From: Pararhodobacter aggregans
Lineage (GTDB): Bacteria > Pseudomonadota > Alphaproteobacteria > Rhodobacterales > Rhodobacteraceae
DNA length: 64,000 bases
NCBI RefSeq assembly: GCF_003075525.1
Contig: NZ_QDDR01000002.1
Location: forward strand, 124,001 to 188,000
Direction of reading: 5' to 3'
The notes under the pieces were generated by a model. It made no database searches. It worked only from the letters and a program-made list of their open reading frames with translations, and was not told the DNA's origin. Positions 26,958 through 35,123 of the stretch are shown here, piece by piece. Within the stretch, counting starts at the first letter, position 1. Each line of letters starts with the position of its first letter. A program made the position numbers and the translations under genes.

Positions 26958-27248
26958 ATGCCCGCCTATATCGTCGCCCAGCTGCGGTTCCGGGACCGCG
27001 TCCGCTACCGCCGTTATCAGGCGGCCTTCCCGGCGGTGTTCGCCCGCTTTCAGGGCCGCGTCGTCACCCAGGACGAAGCAGTCGACCGGCTCGAGGGCGA
27101 CTGGCCCTTCGACAAGCTGGTGATCCTCGAATTCCCCTCGCGGGCCGAGGCCCTGCGCTTCGCCCATTCCCCCGCCTACGCCGGGATCGCCGGCGACCGG
27201 AAGGCCGGGGCGGATTCGGTGGTGATCCTGGCGGGCGACGGCGGGTAA
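26958..27248 (+). CDS. DUF1330 family protein
   Basis: A 96-residue protein matching DUF1330, a small ferredoxin-like (ABM-related) fold. It has M-P-A-Y-I-V-A at the start, Y-x-x-Y-Q-A-A-F-P-A-V, a central W-P-F-D-K-L-V-I-L-E-F-P-S and A-x-x-F-A-H-S-P-A-Y. The function of the family is unknown. CAGGAGAACCC gives a good ribosome site. It stands alone, 86 bases before the MOSC remnant. Confidence 0.8.
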   Translation: MPAYIVAQLRFRDRVRYRRYQAAFPAVFARFQGRVVTQDEAVDRLEGDWPFDKLVILEFPSRAEALRFAHSPAYAGIAGDRKAGADSVVILAGDGG

Positions 27249-27334
27249 GCCGGACGGCGAGCCCTTGCACCCCCGCCGCGGCTGCGCCAGACATCGGGCA
27301 GACGCTGGCCGGTTCCCCATCGAAGGACAAGCGC

Positions 27335-28055
27335 ATGCCCGCCACCGCCACCGCCACACCCCCCTCCCGGACGGGGCGGGACGTGACCCTCGTCACCGGC
27401 CGCGTGGCGCTTCTGCCCGGCAGTCAGGCCGAAAGCGGCATCGCCAAGACGCCGGTCACCTGCCCTGTGCACCTGGACGCCGATGGGTTCGAGGGCGACG
27501 AACGGGCCGATCGCCGCGTGCATGGCGGGGTCGAGAAGGCCGTCCACCATTACCCGCGCGACCATTCCGCGACCTGGGCGGCCGAGCGCGGCCCCCTGCC
27601 GCCGCTCGCCCGGCCGGGTGCCTTCGGCGAGAACCTCTCGACCCTTGGCCTGACCGAGGCCGAGGTCGCGGTCGGCGACATCTGCCGCCTTGGCTCCGCG
27701 ATCCTGCAGGTGTCGCAGGGCCGCCAACCCTGCTGGAAGCCGAACCACCGTTTCGGCCAGCCCGACATGGCGCGGCGGGTCCAGACCACCGGCCGCACCG
27801 GTTGGCATTACCACGTGCTGCAGCCCGGTCTGGTCAGCCCGGGCGTCCACTCCTCTTCCTCGACCGCGCCCCGGGCCCGAGTGGACGCTGCACCGCCTCT
27901 GGCGCGCGCTCTACGTCGACCGACTGAACCGGGCCGAGCTGCAGGGGATGGCGGCGCTGGACCTTCTGGCCGAAGGCTGGCGCAAATACGCCCGCCGCCG
28001 CCTCGCCAGCGGCCGGGTCGAGGATTGGTCGCAACGGCTGGACGGCAGGGCGTGA
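27335..28055 (+). pseudogene. MOSC-domain protein (YiiM-like), frameshifted
   Basis: The N-terminal three quarters read as a YiiM-type MOSC protein, with D-x-D-G-F-E-G-D-E, R-R-V-H-G-G-V-E-K-A-V and the conserved cysteine in R-Q-P-C-W-K. MOSC proteins handle molybdenum-cofactor sulfur or reduce N-hydroxylated compounds. After G-L-V-S-P-G near 27845 the homology moves to a second frame (L-L-F-L-D-R-A-P-G-P). Near 27876 it moves to a third, which carries the expected C-terminal helices (P-E-W-T-L-H-R-L-W to W-S-Q-R-L, stop at 28055). Both changes look like single missing bases, so the frame is never restored. Either a recent pseudogene or a sequencing error. Confidence 0.75.
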
Positions 28056-28173
28056 TCGCGCGCCCGCGCAGTGACCTGTCGGTGAGTCTGCCTGAAGGCC
28101 AGCAGACAAACCCTTGAACGGGATCACAAACCCTGACAGCCAAGCTGCCGGGTCAACGCTGATGAGAGGGGGA

Positions 28174-28263
28174 TGGCGGACAGTGAGGGATTCGAACCCT
28201 CGAGACGGTTCCCCGCCTACACACTTTCCAGGCGTGCGCCTTCGACCACTCGGCCAACTGTCC
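28174..28263 (-). tRNA. tRNA-Ser (GGA anticodon)
   Basis: On the minus strand the acceptor GGACAGT pairs with ACTGTCC at the 3' end. The anticodon loop reads CTGGAAA, giving GGA. A long variable arm typical of serine tRNAs and the T-loop GGTTCGAATCC are present. The 3' end includes discriminator G and an encoded CCA at 28174-28176. Length 90 bases fits tRNA-Ser. Confidence 0.95.
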
Positions 28264-28323
28264 GTGGGCGCAGCAATAACCAAGCGCGCAGGCTGGCGCA
28301 AGGGGGCAGGAGCGGGTCCGGGA

Positions 28324-28353
28324 TTGCACAAACGGGGTGGCGGTGTGTATACG
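28324..28353 (+). promoter_or_regulatory. Promoter with overlapping GntR-type operator
   Basis: TTGCAC (28324-28329) and TATACG (28348-28353) are 18 bases apart, and a TGTATAC palindromic core lies on the -10 box. GTATAC-centred palindromes are typical binding sites of FCD-class GntR proteins, so the GntR gene starting at 28381 may repress itself here. Confidence 0.5.
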
Positions 28354-28380
28354 GATAGCCTCAACCCGGGGGTGTTTTTC

Positions 28381-29031
28381 ATGGCCAACCAGACCGAAAC
28401 CATCCTGCAGACGCTGCATGACTGGATCGACACCGGCCGCCTCAACCCCGGTGACGAGATCGAGGAGGCGGCGCTGGTCCAGCATTTCGGCGTCTCGCGG
28501 ACCCCGGTGCGGGAGGCGCTGATGCAGATCGAGGCGACCGGCCTCGTGCGGCGCCTGCCGCGCAAGGGGGCGGTGGTCTTCAAGCCGACGCTGACCGAAT
28601 TCCTGGCGATCCTCGAGGTCCATGCCAAGCTGGAGGGGCAGGCGGCGGGGCTGGCGGCGCGGCGGCTGTCGGCGGCGGGTGCCCGGTCGCTGGAGGCCGC
28701 GACGGAGGCCTGCGAGACCCATTTCGCCACCTTGGGCGAGGCCGAGCCCGACGCCTATTACCAGTTGAACCTGCGCTTCCATGCCGCGGTGGCCGAGAGC
28801 GCGGGCAACCCGTTCCTGCTGGACATGATAAAGACCAACGCCCGGAAATTGATGGCCTATTACCGGGCGCGCTATCGCTATGCCGGCTCGATCGAGGCTT
28901 CGGCCCGCGATCATCGGGCCATCGCCGGGCTGATTTTCGCCCGCGATTCCGAGGCCGCCGAGGCGGCGATGCGCCAGCATGTGCAATTCGATCAGGTCAC
29001 GGCGATGGATCTGCTGGCGGCGCTGGGCTAG
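28381..29031 (+). CDS. GntR-family (FCD-type) transcriptional regulator
   Basis: A 216-residue regulator. The N-terminal winged helix spans residues about 5-70 with P-G-D-E-I-E-E, the S-R-T-P-V-R-E-A-L recognition-helix signature and R-K-G-A-V-V. The C-terminal all-helical FCD effector domain spans about 75-205, with the metal/ligand-binding H-A-K-L-E and H-x-x-H-x-A-I patterns. The open frame reaches upstream over the tRNA-Ser region, but the ATG at 28381, just after the promoter, is the likely start. It converges on, and overlaps by 35 bases, the MarR gene. Gene context suggests it controls the P450 module; metabolite-responsive repression is typical of the family. Confidence 0.85.
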   Translation: MANQTETILQTLHDWIDTGRLNPGDEIEEAALVQHFGVSRTPVREALMQIEATGLVRRLPRKGAVVFKPTLTEFLAILEVHAKLEGQAAGLAARRLSAAGARSLEAATEACETHFATLGEAEPDAYYQLNLRFHAAVAESAGNPFLLDMIKTNARKLMAYYRARYRYAGSIEASARDHRAIAGLIFARDSEAAEAAMRQHVQFDQVTAMDLLAALG

Positions 29032-29500
29032 GGGGGCTGTCCGCGATCTGGGCGTGATGGGCCAGCAGGCTGCGCAGCATGATGCGAAAGGCCTGTGCTG
29101 CGCCGCCGCCCGCCTCGCCCAGCGGTTCGGTGAGCTGCCGGTCGAGCGCTGCGACCGTCCTCCGCGCGGCCGTGAGGCGGCTCTCGCCGAGCGGTGTCAG
29201 CGACAGGCGGCGGGCGCGGGCATCGCCGGGATCGGGCAGGCGGGTGACGAGGCCCGCGCCTTCGAGCGCCCGCAGCAGCTTCGAGACATAGATCGCGCTC
29301 AACCCCAATGCCTGGGCCAGCGCCTGCTGGCTGGGCTCGCCCCCCTTGCGGCGCAGCGTCGAGAGCGCGGCCAGCAGGCTATATTGCGCCTGCGTCAGGC
29401 CCAGCGGCGCAAGGCTGCGGTCGGCCTCGACCCGCCAGCGGGTCGAGAGCTGCCAGACGAGAGAACCCAACGTGGCCTGGTCCAAGGAAATACTGTCCAT
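28997..29500 (-). CDS. MarR-family transcriptional regulator
   Basis: A 167-residue winged-helix regulator from the ATG at 29500, or 172 from an ATG at 29515. It has the MarR core L-T-x-A-Q-Y-S-L-L-A-A-L, a recognition helix A-L-G-L-S-A-I-Y-V-S-K-L-L-R-A-L-E and the wing D-P-G-D-A-R-A-R-R-L-S-L-T. A perfect inverted repeat covers the start region (29497-29517), so I prefer the second ATG; neither has a clear Shine-Dalgarno sequence. It lies downstream of the amidotransferase gene on the same strand and probably responds to a phenolic or amine-like ligand. Confidence 0.82.
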   Translation of the reverse strand: MDSISLDQATLGSLVWQLSTRWRVEADRSLAPLGLTQAQYSLLAALSTLRRKGGEPSQQALAQALGLSAIYVSKLLRALEGAGLVTRLPDPGDARARRLSLTPLGESRLTAARRTVAALDRQLTEPLGEAGGGAAQAFRIMLRSLLAHHAQIADSPPSPAPPADPSP

Positions 29501-29517
29501 GATGATGATAATCATGG
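29497..29517. promoter_or_regulatory. MarR-type operator palindrome
   Basis: CCATGAT and ATCATGG form a perfect seven-base inverted repeat separated by seven bases, centred on the start of the MarR gene. Length and position fit an autoregulatory MarR operator, whose protein would block translation start and transcription of its own gene. Confidence 0.55.
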
Positions 29518-29563
29518 AGAGTAAAAGCGGATCCAGCAGAGTCGAGCGCTTGCGCGGCGTCCT

Positions 29564-30274
29564 TCAGGTCCGGGCCTGTTGGAAGAAGGCGGCGATCCAG
29601 CCTGCCATCTGCGCGGCACCGACCGGCCCGGTGAGGGAGTCCCGGGCGGCGCGGGCGACCGCCGGCTCAAGGCTGGCCGTCATTTCCCCGATCAGATCCT
29701 GCATGAAGGCCCGGGTCAGCTCGGGGTGGTACTGGGTGGTGAAGACACCTGCGCCATAGGCGAGATGGCCATAGGGCGTGGTCTCGGTCCCGCCCAGCAC
29801 CTGGGCGCCGGGGGGCAGGGCCAGTACCTGCTCGTTATGGGCGGCATGCAGGGCGATCCGGGGTCCGGCCCCCGCCATCCAGGTCGCGGGGGCGTCGATC
29901 CGGCTTTCGACCCGGCCCAGAACCCAGCCTTGCGGGTTGCGGCCGACCCGGCCGCCCAGCGCCTTGGCCACCGCCTGATGGCCGAGGCAGGCGCCGAACA
30001 CCGGCACGCCTGCCGCGACGGCCTCGCGGATCACCGCCTCCAACCGTGCCATCCAGGGCGTCGGATCGTTGACCGAGGCCGGGCTGCCCGAGATCATCAC
30101 CCCGTCGACCCCCGTCAGCGCCTCGGGGAAATGCCCCTCGGTCACGCGGAAATCCTCATAGCGCCAGCCCGGCGCCACCGGGTCCATCAGCGCCCGGAAT
30201 TTGTCCACTTCGCTGGCATGGCGGGCAGCCAGCGCGGAGCGGTCGATGTTGGTGTCGAGAAAGGCGATATGCAT
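29564..30274 (-). CDS. Class I glutamine amidotransferase (candidate gamma-glutamyl amide hydrolase)
   Basis: A 236-residue GATase1 domain protein. The nucleophile cysteine lies in F-G-A-C-L-G-H-Q, and the His-Glu pair in Q-Y-H-P-E. An I-S-G-S-P strand precedes the elbow, as in GMP synthase amidotransferase domains. Stand-alone proteins of this class include PuuD (gamma-glutamyl-GABA hydrolase) and the AtdA2/TdnT type that hydrolyses gamma-glutamylanilide. It is divergent from a P450 and near a glutamine-synthetase-like gene, so removal of a gamma-glutamyl group from a pathway intermediate is the best guess. The ATG at 30274 gives M-H-I-A-F-L-D; the longer frame upstream is a shadow. Confidence 0.8.
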   Translation of the reverse strand: MHIAFLDTNIDRSALAARHASEVDKFRALMDPVAPGWRYEDFRVTEGHFPEALTGVDGVMISGSPASVNDPTPWMARLEAVIREAVAAGVPVFGACLGHQAVAKALGGRVGRNPQGWVLGRVESRIDAPATWMAGAGPRIALHAAHNEQVLALPPGAQVLGGTETTPYGHLAYGAGVFTTQYHPELTRAFMQDLIGEMTASLEPAVARAARDSLTGPVGAAQMAGWIAAFFQQART

Positions 30275-30285
30275 GAATTTTCCAT

Positions 30286-30315
30286 TTGCATACGTTGCAA
30301 GTCCAATAATATACA
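30286..30315 (+). promoter_or_regulatory. P450 promoter with TTGCA-N5-TGCAA operator
   Basis: A strikingly AT-rich patch between the divergent amidotransferase and P450 genes. TTGCA-TACGT-TGCAA (30286-30300) is a perfect inverted repeat. It also forms a -35 (TTGCAT) 18 bases before TATACA (30310-30315). A looser CAATA-N7-TATTG repeat follows at 30304-30320. A regulator bound here could control both directions. Confidence 0.55.
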
Positions 30316-30344
30316 TATTGAGCGGGGCATTCAAGGAGAGTCGC

Positions 30345-31601
30345 ATGACCATCTGGACACCGACCGACGACGGCCACGCCGATCTGACCTCGCACGACAC
30401 CTTCATGGACGGCCCGCCGCACAACACTTTCGCCCGCCTGCGCCGCGAGGATCCGCTCAGCTGGACCGAATGGGACAAGGGGCAGGGCTTCTGGTCGGTC
30501 ACCCGCAACGAGGACATCCTGGCGCTGAACCGGCAGGCGGATCTCATGTCCTCGGCCCGGGGGATTCGGATGGAGGATCAGAGCTACGAGGAATACCTGG
30601 CGCGGCGCACCTTTCAGGAGACCGACCCGCCCGAGCATTCGATGACCCGGGTCAAGGTGGCGAAAGCCTTTTCCAAGCCGGTCGTCGCCGGGTTCGAGGC
30701 GCAGATCCGCGAGCTTTGCGACGAGATCCTGGACGAGGCGCTGGAGCAAGGCACCTTCGACGCGACCAAGGCCATCGCCCGGCAATTGCCGATGCGGATG
30801 CTGGGCCGCATCATCGGCACGCCCGACGCGGACCTGCCCTGGCTGGTGGCAAAGGGCGATGCGCTGATCGCCAATACCGACCCCGATTTCACCGATCACG
30901 TGCTCGACCGGATGACGACCGATGCCTACCGGCTGATGCCCTTCAATTCGCCCGCCGGGGCGGAACTCTATGATTACGCAAAGCAATTGATGGCCGACAA
31001 GGCGGCGCGCGGCGATACCGAGGGCGTTTTGCATCTGATCTTGCAACCGGGGCCCGACGGCAGCACCATCTCGGAGACGGAATTCCGCAATTTCTTTTGC
31101 CTGCTGGTGGCGGCTGGGAACGACACGACGCGCTATTCCATCGCCGCGGGCATCCAGGCGATGGCGCATCAGCCGGAACTTCTGGGCCAGATGCAGGAGG
31201 GCGCGATCTGGGACACCGCGCCCGACGAGATCATCCGCTGGGCGACGCCCGCGCTCTATTTCCGCCGCACGGCGACGCGCGACCATGAGATGCACGGCAA
31301 GACGATCCGGGCGGGGGACAAGGTGCTGTACTGGTTCATCAGCGGCAACCGGGACGAGGCGGTGTTTGACGACCCGTTCCGCGTCAATCTGGCCCGCACG
31401 CCGAACCGGCATCTGAGCTTCGGCCAGGGCGGGCCGCATCTGTGCCTGGGCATGCATCTGGCGCGGCTGGAGGTGCGGGTGCTGTTTCAGGAACTCGCGC
31501 GCCGGATCAGGTCCATCGAACCGGCCGGGCCGCAGAAATTCCTGCGCTCGAATTTCGTGGGCGGGATCAAGGAATTGCCGGTCCATGTGACAAGGGCCTG
31601 A
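30345..31601 (+). CDS. Cytochrome P450
   Basis: A 418-residue soluble bacterial class I P450. The I-helix oxygen motif is A-A-G-N-D-T-T-R (residues 256-263), ExxR is E-I-I-R (295-298), and the heme loop is F-G-Q-G-G-P-H-L-C-L-G with the iron-ligand cysteine at about 367. AAGGAGAG precedes the ATG at 30345. Electrons should come from the [2Fe-2S] ferredoxin at 32982; no reductase is in the window. With a glutamine-synthetase-like ligase next to it, it may hydroxylate an amine or its gamma-glutamyl conjugate. The actual substrate is unknown. Confidence 0.92.
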   Translation: MTIWTPTDDGHADLTSHDTFMDGPPHNTFARLRREDPLSWTEWDKGQGFWSVTRNEDILALNRQADLMSSARGIRMEDQSYEEYLARRTFQETDPPEHSMTRVKVAKAFSKPVVAGFEAQIRELCDEILDEALEQGTFDATKAIARQLPMRMLGRIIGTPDADLPWLVAKGDALIANTDPDFTDHVLDRMTTDAYRLMPFNSPAGAELYDYAKQLMADKAARGDTEGVLHLILQPGPDGSTISETEFRNFFCLLVAAGNDTTRYSIAAGIQAMAHQPELLGQMQEGAIWDTAPDEIIRWATPALYFRRTATRDHEMHGKTIRAGDKVLYWFISGNRDEAVFDDPFRVNLARTPNRHLSFGQGGPHLCLGMHLARLEVRVLFQELARRIRSIEPAGPQKFLRSNFVGGIKELPVHVTRA

Positions 31602-31678
31602 CACCGCGACGTCAAACGGGGCGCGAAGACCAAGCCGACCCGCCCCTCGGCACCAAAAAAGACCAGGGAGTTAACGAC

Positions 31679-32971
31679 ATGCGCGACCGCCTTCGCCCCG
31701 TCTGGTGCGATCACCTCTCGATCCTGCGGGGCAAATACCTGCCGCAGGAAAAGATCGGCTCGGGGGCGACCCGCTTCGCCCAGCCCTGTTTCGCGGTCCA
31801 TTACGACAAGGACCTGATCGTCGACGCCCCCGGCACCGCCTGCCTTGAGGGGCTGCCCGACATGGAACTGCGCTGGGACGCCCATGACATCCGCCCGGGC
31901 TGGGAACCGGGCGTGCATATGGTCACGGGCGATCTCTATGACCGGCACGGCCAGATGATCCCCATCGCCGGGCGGGCCACGCTGAAAGAGGCGATCGCCG
32001 GGTGGAAAAAGCACGGGCTGACGCCCAAAGTCGGGCTGGAGCTGGAGGCCTTCGCCTTCACCCGGGCCGAGGATGGCAGCCTTCAGCCCTATGACGTGCC
32101 GGGCGGGCATGTCTATGGCGGCGGGCCGTTCAACGATCCGCTGGGCTTCACCGATGCGATCTGGGAGACGGCCGAAACCGCGGGGTTCAAGCTGGAACTG
32201 GTCACCACCGAATACGATACCCCGCAATACGAATTCACCCTCGCCTTCGAAGAGGCGCTGGATGCGGTGGACGAGATGGTGATGTTCCGCCAGCTGGCCC
32301 GCGAAGTGGCCTTCCGCCAGGGGGTGATCCTCACCTTCCTGCCGAAACCCTTCTTCGACCGGGGCGGCTCGGGGATGCATATCAACCTCAGCTTCGCGGG
32401 CAAGGACGGCCAGAACGCCTTTGCCCGGGGCGAGACGGGCGGGATCGAGGCGATGAACGACCTGATGCAGGGCTGTGTCGCGGGCTGGATGCGCCACCAC
32501 AAGGGGCTGGCGGGGCTGGTCGCCCCCTCGGTCAATTCCTACGCAAGGCTGCAACCGGCCACCATGTCCGGCTTCTGGTGCAACTGGGGCGAGGATCATC
32601 GCGGCGTCACGTCACGCGTCTCGGGCGAGGGCGGCAAGAAGGCGCGGCTGGAACACCGGATGGCCGATGCCTCGGCCAATCCCTATGCCGCCGTGGCCGC
32701 CGTGCTGCAGGCCGCGCGGCTGGGGTACGAGCAGCGCTACCCGCTGCCGCCGGCCGAGACCGGCGATTGTTTCATGGGCCAGAGCGCGGAATACGGCGTG
32801 GCCGAGACGCTGACCGGGGCGCTGGACGATCTGGAGGCGGATGGCGCGCTGGTCGCGGCGATGGGCGAGGCCTATTGCGCCCACCACATCCACATGAAGC
32901 GGGTCGAGGTCGACAAGACCCGGGACATGACGCCCGAAGGCGCCCGTGATTTCGCCATCTGGTTCGTCTGA
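31679..32971 (+). CDS. Glutamine synthetase-like ligase (candidate gamma-glutamylamide synthetase)
   Basis: A 430-residue member of the glutamine synthetase superfamily, closer in size and motifs to GSIII-like and PuuA/GlnA-type gamma-glutamyl ligases than to housekeeping GlnA. It has G-L-E-L-E-A-F (metal glutamates), G-S-G-M-H-I-N-L-S (the ATP/metal histidine), N-S-Y-A-R-L and A-S-A-N-P-Y. Family members join glutamate gamma-carboxyl to ammonia or to amines such as putrescine, isopropylamine or aniline. The P450 and amidotransferase neighbours favour an amine. ATG at 31679 follows GGGAG; 77 bases separate it from the P450. Confidence 0.85.
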   Translation: MRDRLRPVWCDHLSILRGKYLPQEKIGSGATRFAQPCFAVHYDKDLIVDAPGTACLEGLPDMELRWDAHDIRPGWEPGVHMVTGDLYDRHGQMIPIAGRATLKEAIAGWKKHGLTPKVGLELEAFAFTRAEDGSLQPYDVPGGHVYGGGPFNDPLGFTDAIWETAETAGFKLELVTTEYDTPQYEFTLAFEEALDAVDEMVMFRQLAREVAFRQGVILTFLPKPFFDRGGSGMHINLSFAGKDGQNAFARGETGGIEAMNDLMQGCVAGWMRHHKGLAGLVAPSVNSYARLQPATMSGFWCNWGEDHRGVTSRVSGEGGKKARLEHRMADASANPYAAVAAVLQAARLGYEQRYPLPPAETGDCFMGQSAEYGVAETLTGALDDLEADGALVAAMGEAYCAHHIHMKRVEVDKTRDMTPEGARDFAIWFV

Positions 32972-32981
32972 GGGGGACGCG

Positions 32982-33296
32982 ATGAAAGCCACCTGGATCC
33001 TGCCCGACGGGCGCGAGATCGGTCTGGAGGTCAAGCCCGGCCTCTCGCTGATGGAGGCCGCCGTGGCGGGCAATGTGCCCGGCATCATCGGCGAATGCGG
33101 CGGCACGATGAGCTGCGCCACCTGCCATGTCTATGTGGCGGACGGCTGGCAGGAGGCGGCGGGCGCCCCCTCGGATTTCGAGGAGGCGATGCTCGACGCC
33201 ACCGACGCGCCGCGGCTCGCTTGCTCGCGGCTCTCGTGCCAGCTGGAAATGGGGCCGCAGATCGACGGGATCGTCCTCAGGGTGCCCGCGGTCTGA
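32982..33296 (+). CDS. [2Fe-2S] ferredoxin (adrenodoxin/putidaredoxin type)
   Basis: A 104-residue ferredoxin with C-G-G-T-M-S-C-A-T-C-H (C-x5-C-x2-C) and a distant fourth cysteine in L-A-C-S-R-L. This is the ligand spacing of the ferredoxins that feed class I P450s. It starts ten bases after the ligase stop, from GGGGGACGCG-ATG. It is the probable electron donor of the P450 at 30345. A separate ferredoxin reductase, absent here, must be supplied elsewhere. Confidence 0.9.
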   Translation: MKATWILPDGREIGLEVKPGLSLMEAAVAGNVPGIIGECGGTMSCATCHVYVADGWQEAAGAPSDFEEAMLDATDAPRLACSRLSCQLEMGPQIDGIVLRVPAV

Positions 33297-33354
33297 GGGG
33301 GCGGGCGGGGCGGCGCGGCTCGGACCCCCGCGAGGGGGGCCACTCGCCGCGCCG

Positions 33355-33466
33355 GCGGGGGCAAGCCCCGCGGGCCTCTCTACCGGCCGTGGCGCGTGGG
33401 TCGGCTTGCCCAAAGGTTGACGCGGCCCGCCAAGCCCTTGAGACGTCTCAGGGCAGGGGCCTGCCC
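33355..33466. terminator. Hairpin-rich convergent intergenic region
   Basis: Between the convergent ferredoxin and pgm genes lie a GCGGGG-GCAAG-CCCCGC hairpin (33355-33371) and a GGGCAGG-GG-CCTGCCC palindrome (33451-33466). Both could end transcription, one for each direction; neither has a T-run. Confidence 0.4.
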
Positions 33467-33491
33467 CATGCCCGGGCCAGGGTGCCCGGCT

Positions 33492-35123
<1,632 letters not shown>

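Noticed and set aside
31602-31678. GGGGCG/CGCCCC pairing in the P450-ligase gap as a terminator
   Set aside because: Loop of 17 bases with only six pairs and no tail; the genes are functionally linked and probably cotranscribed.
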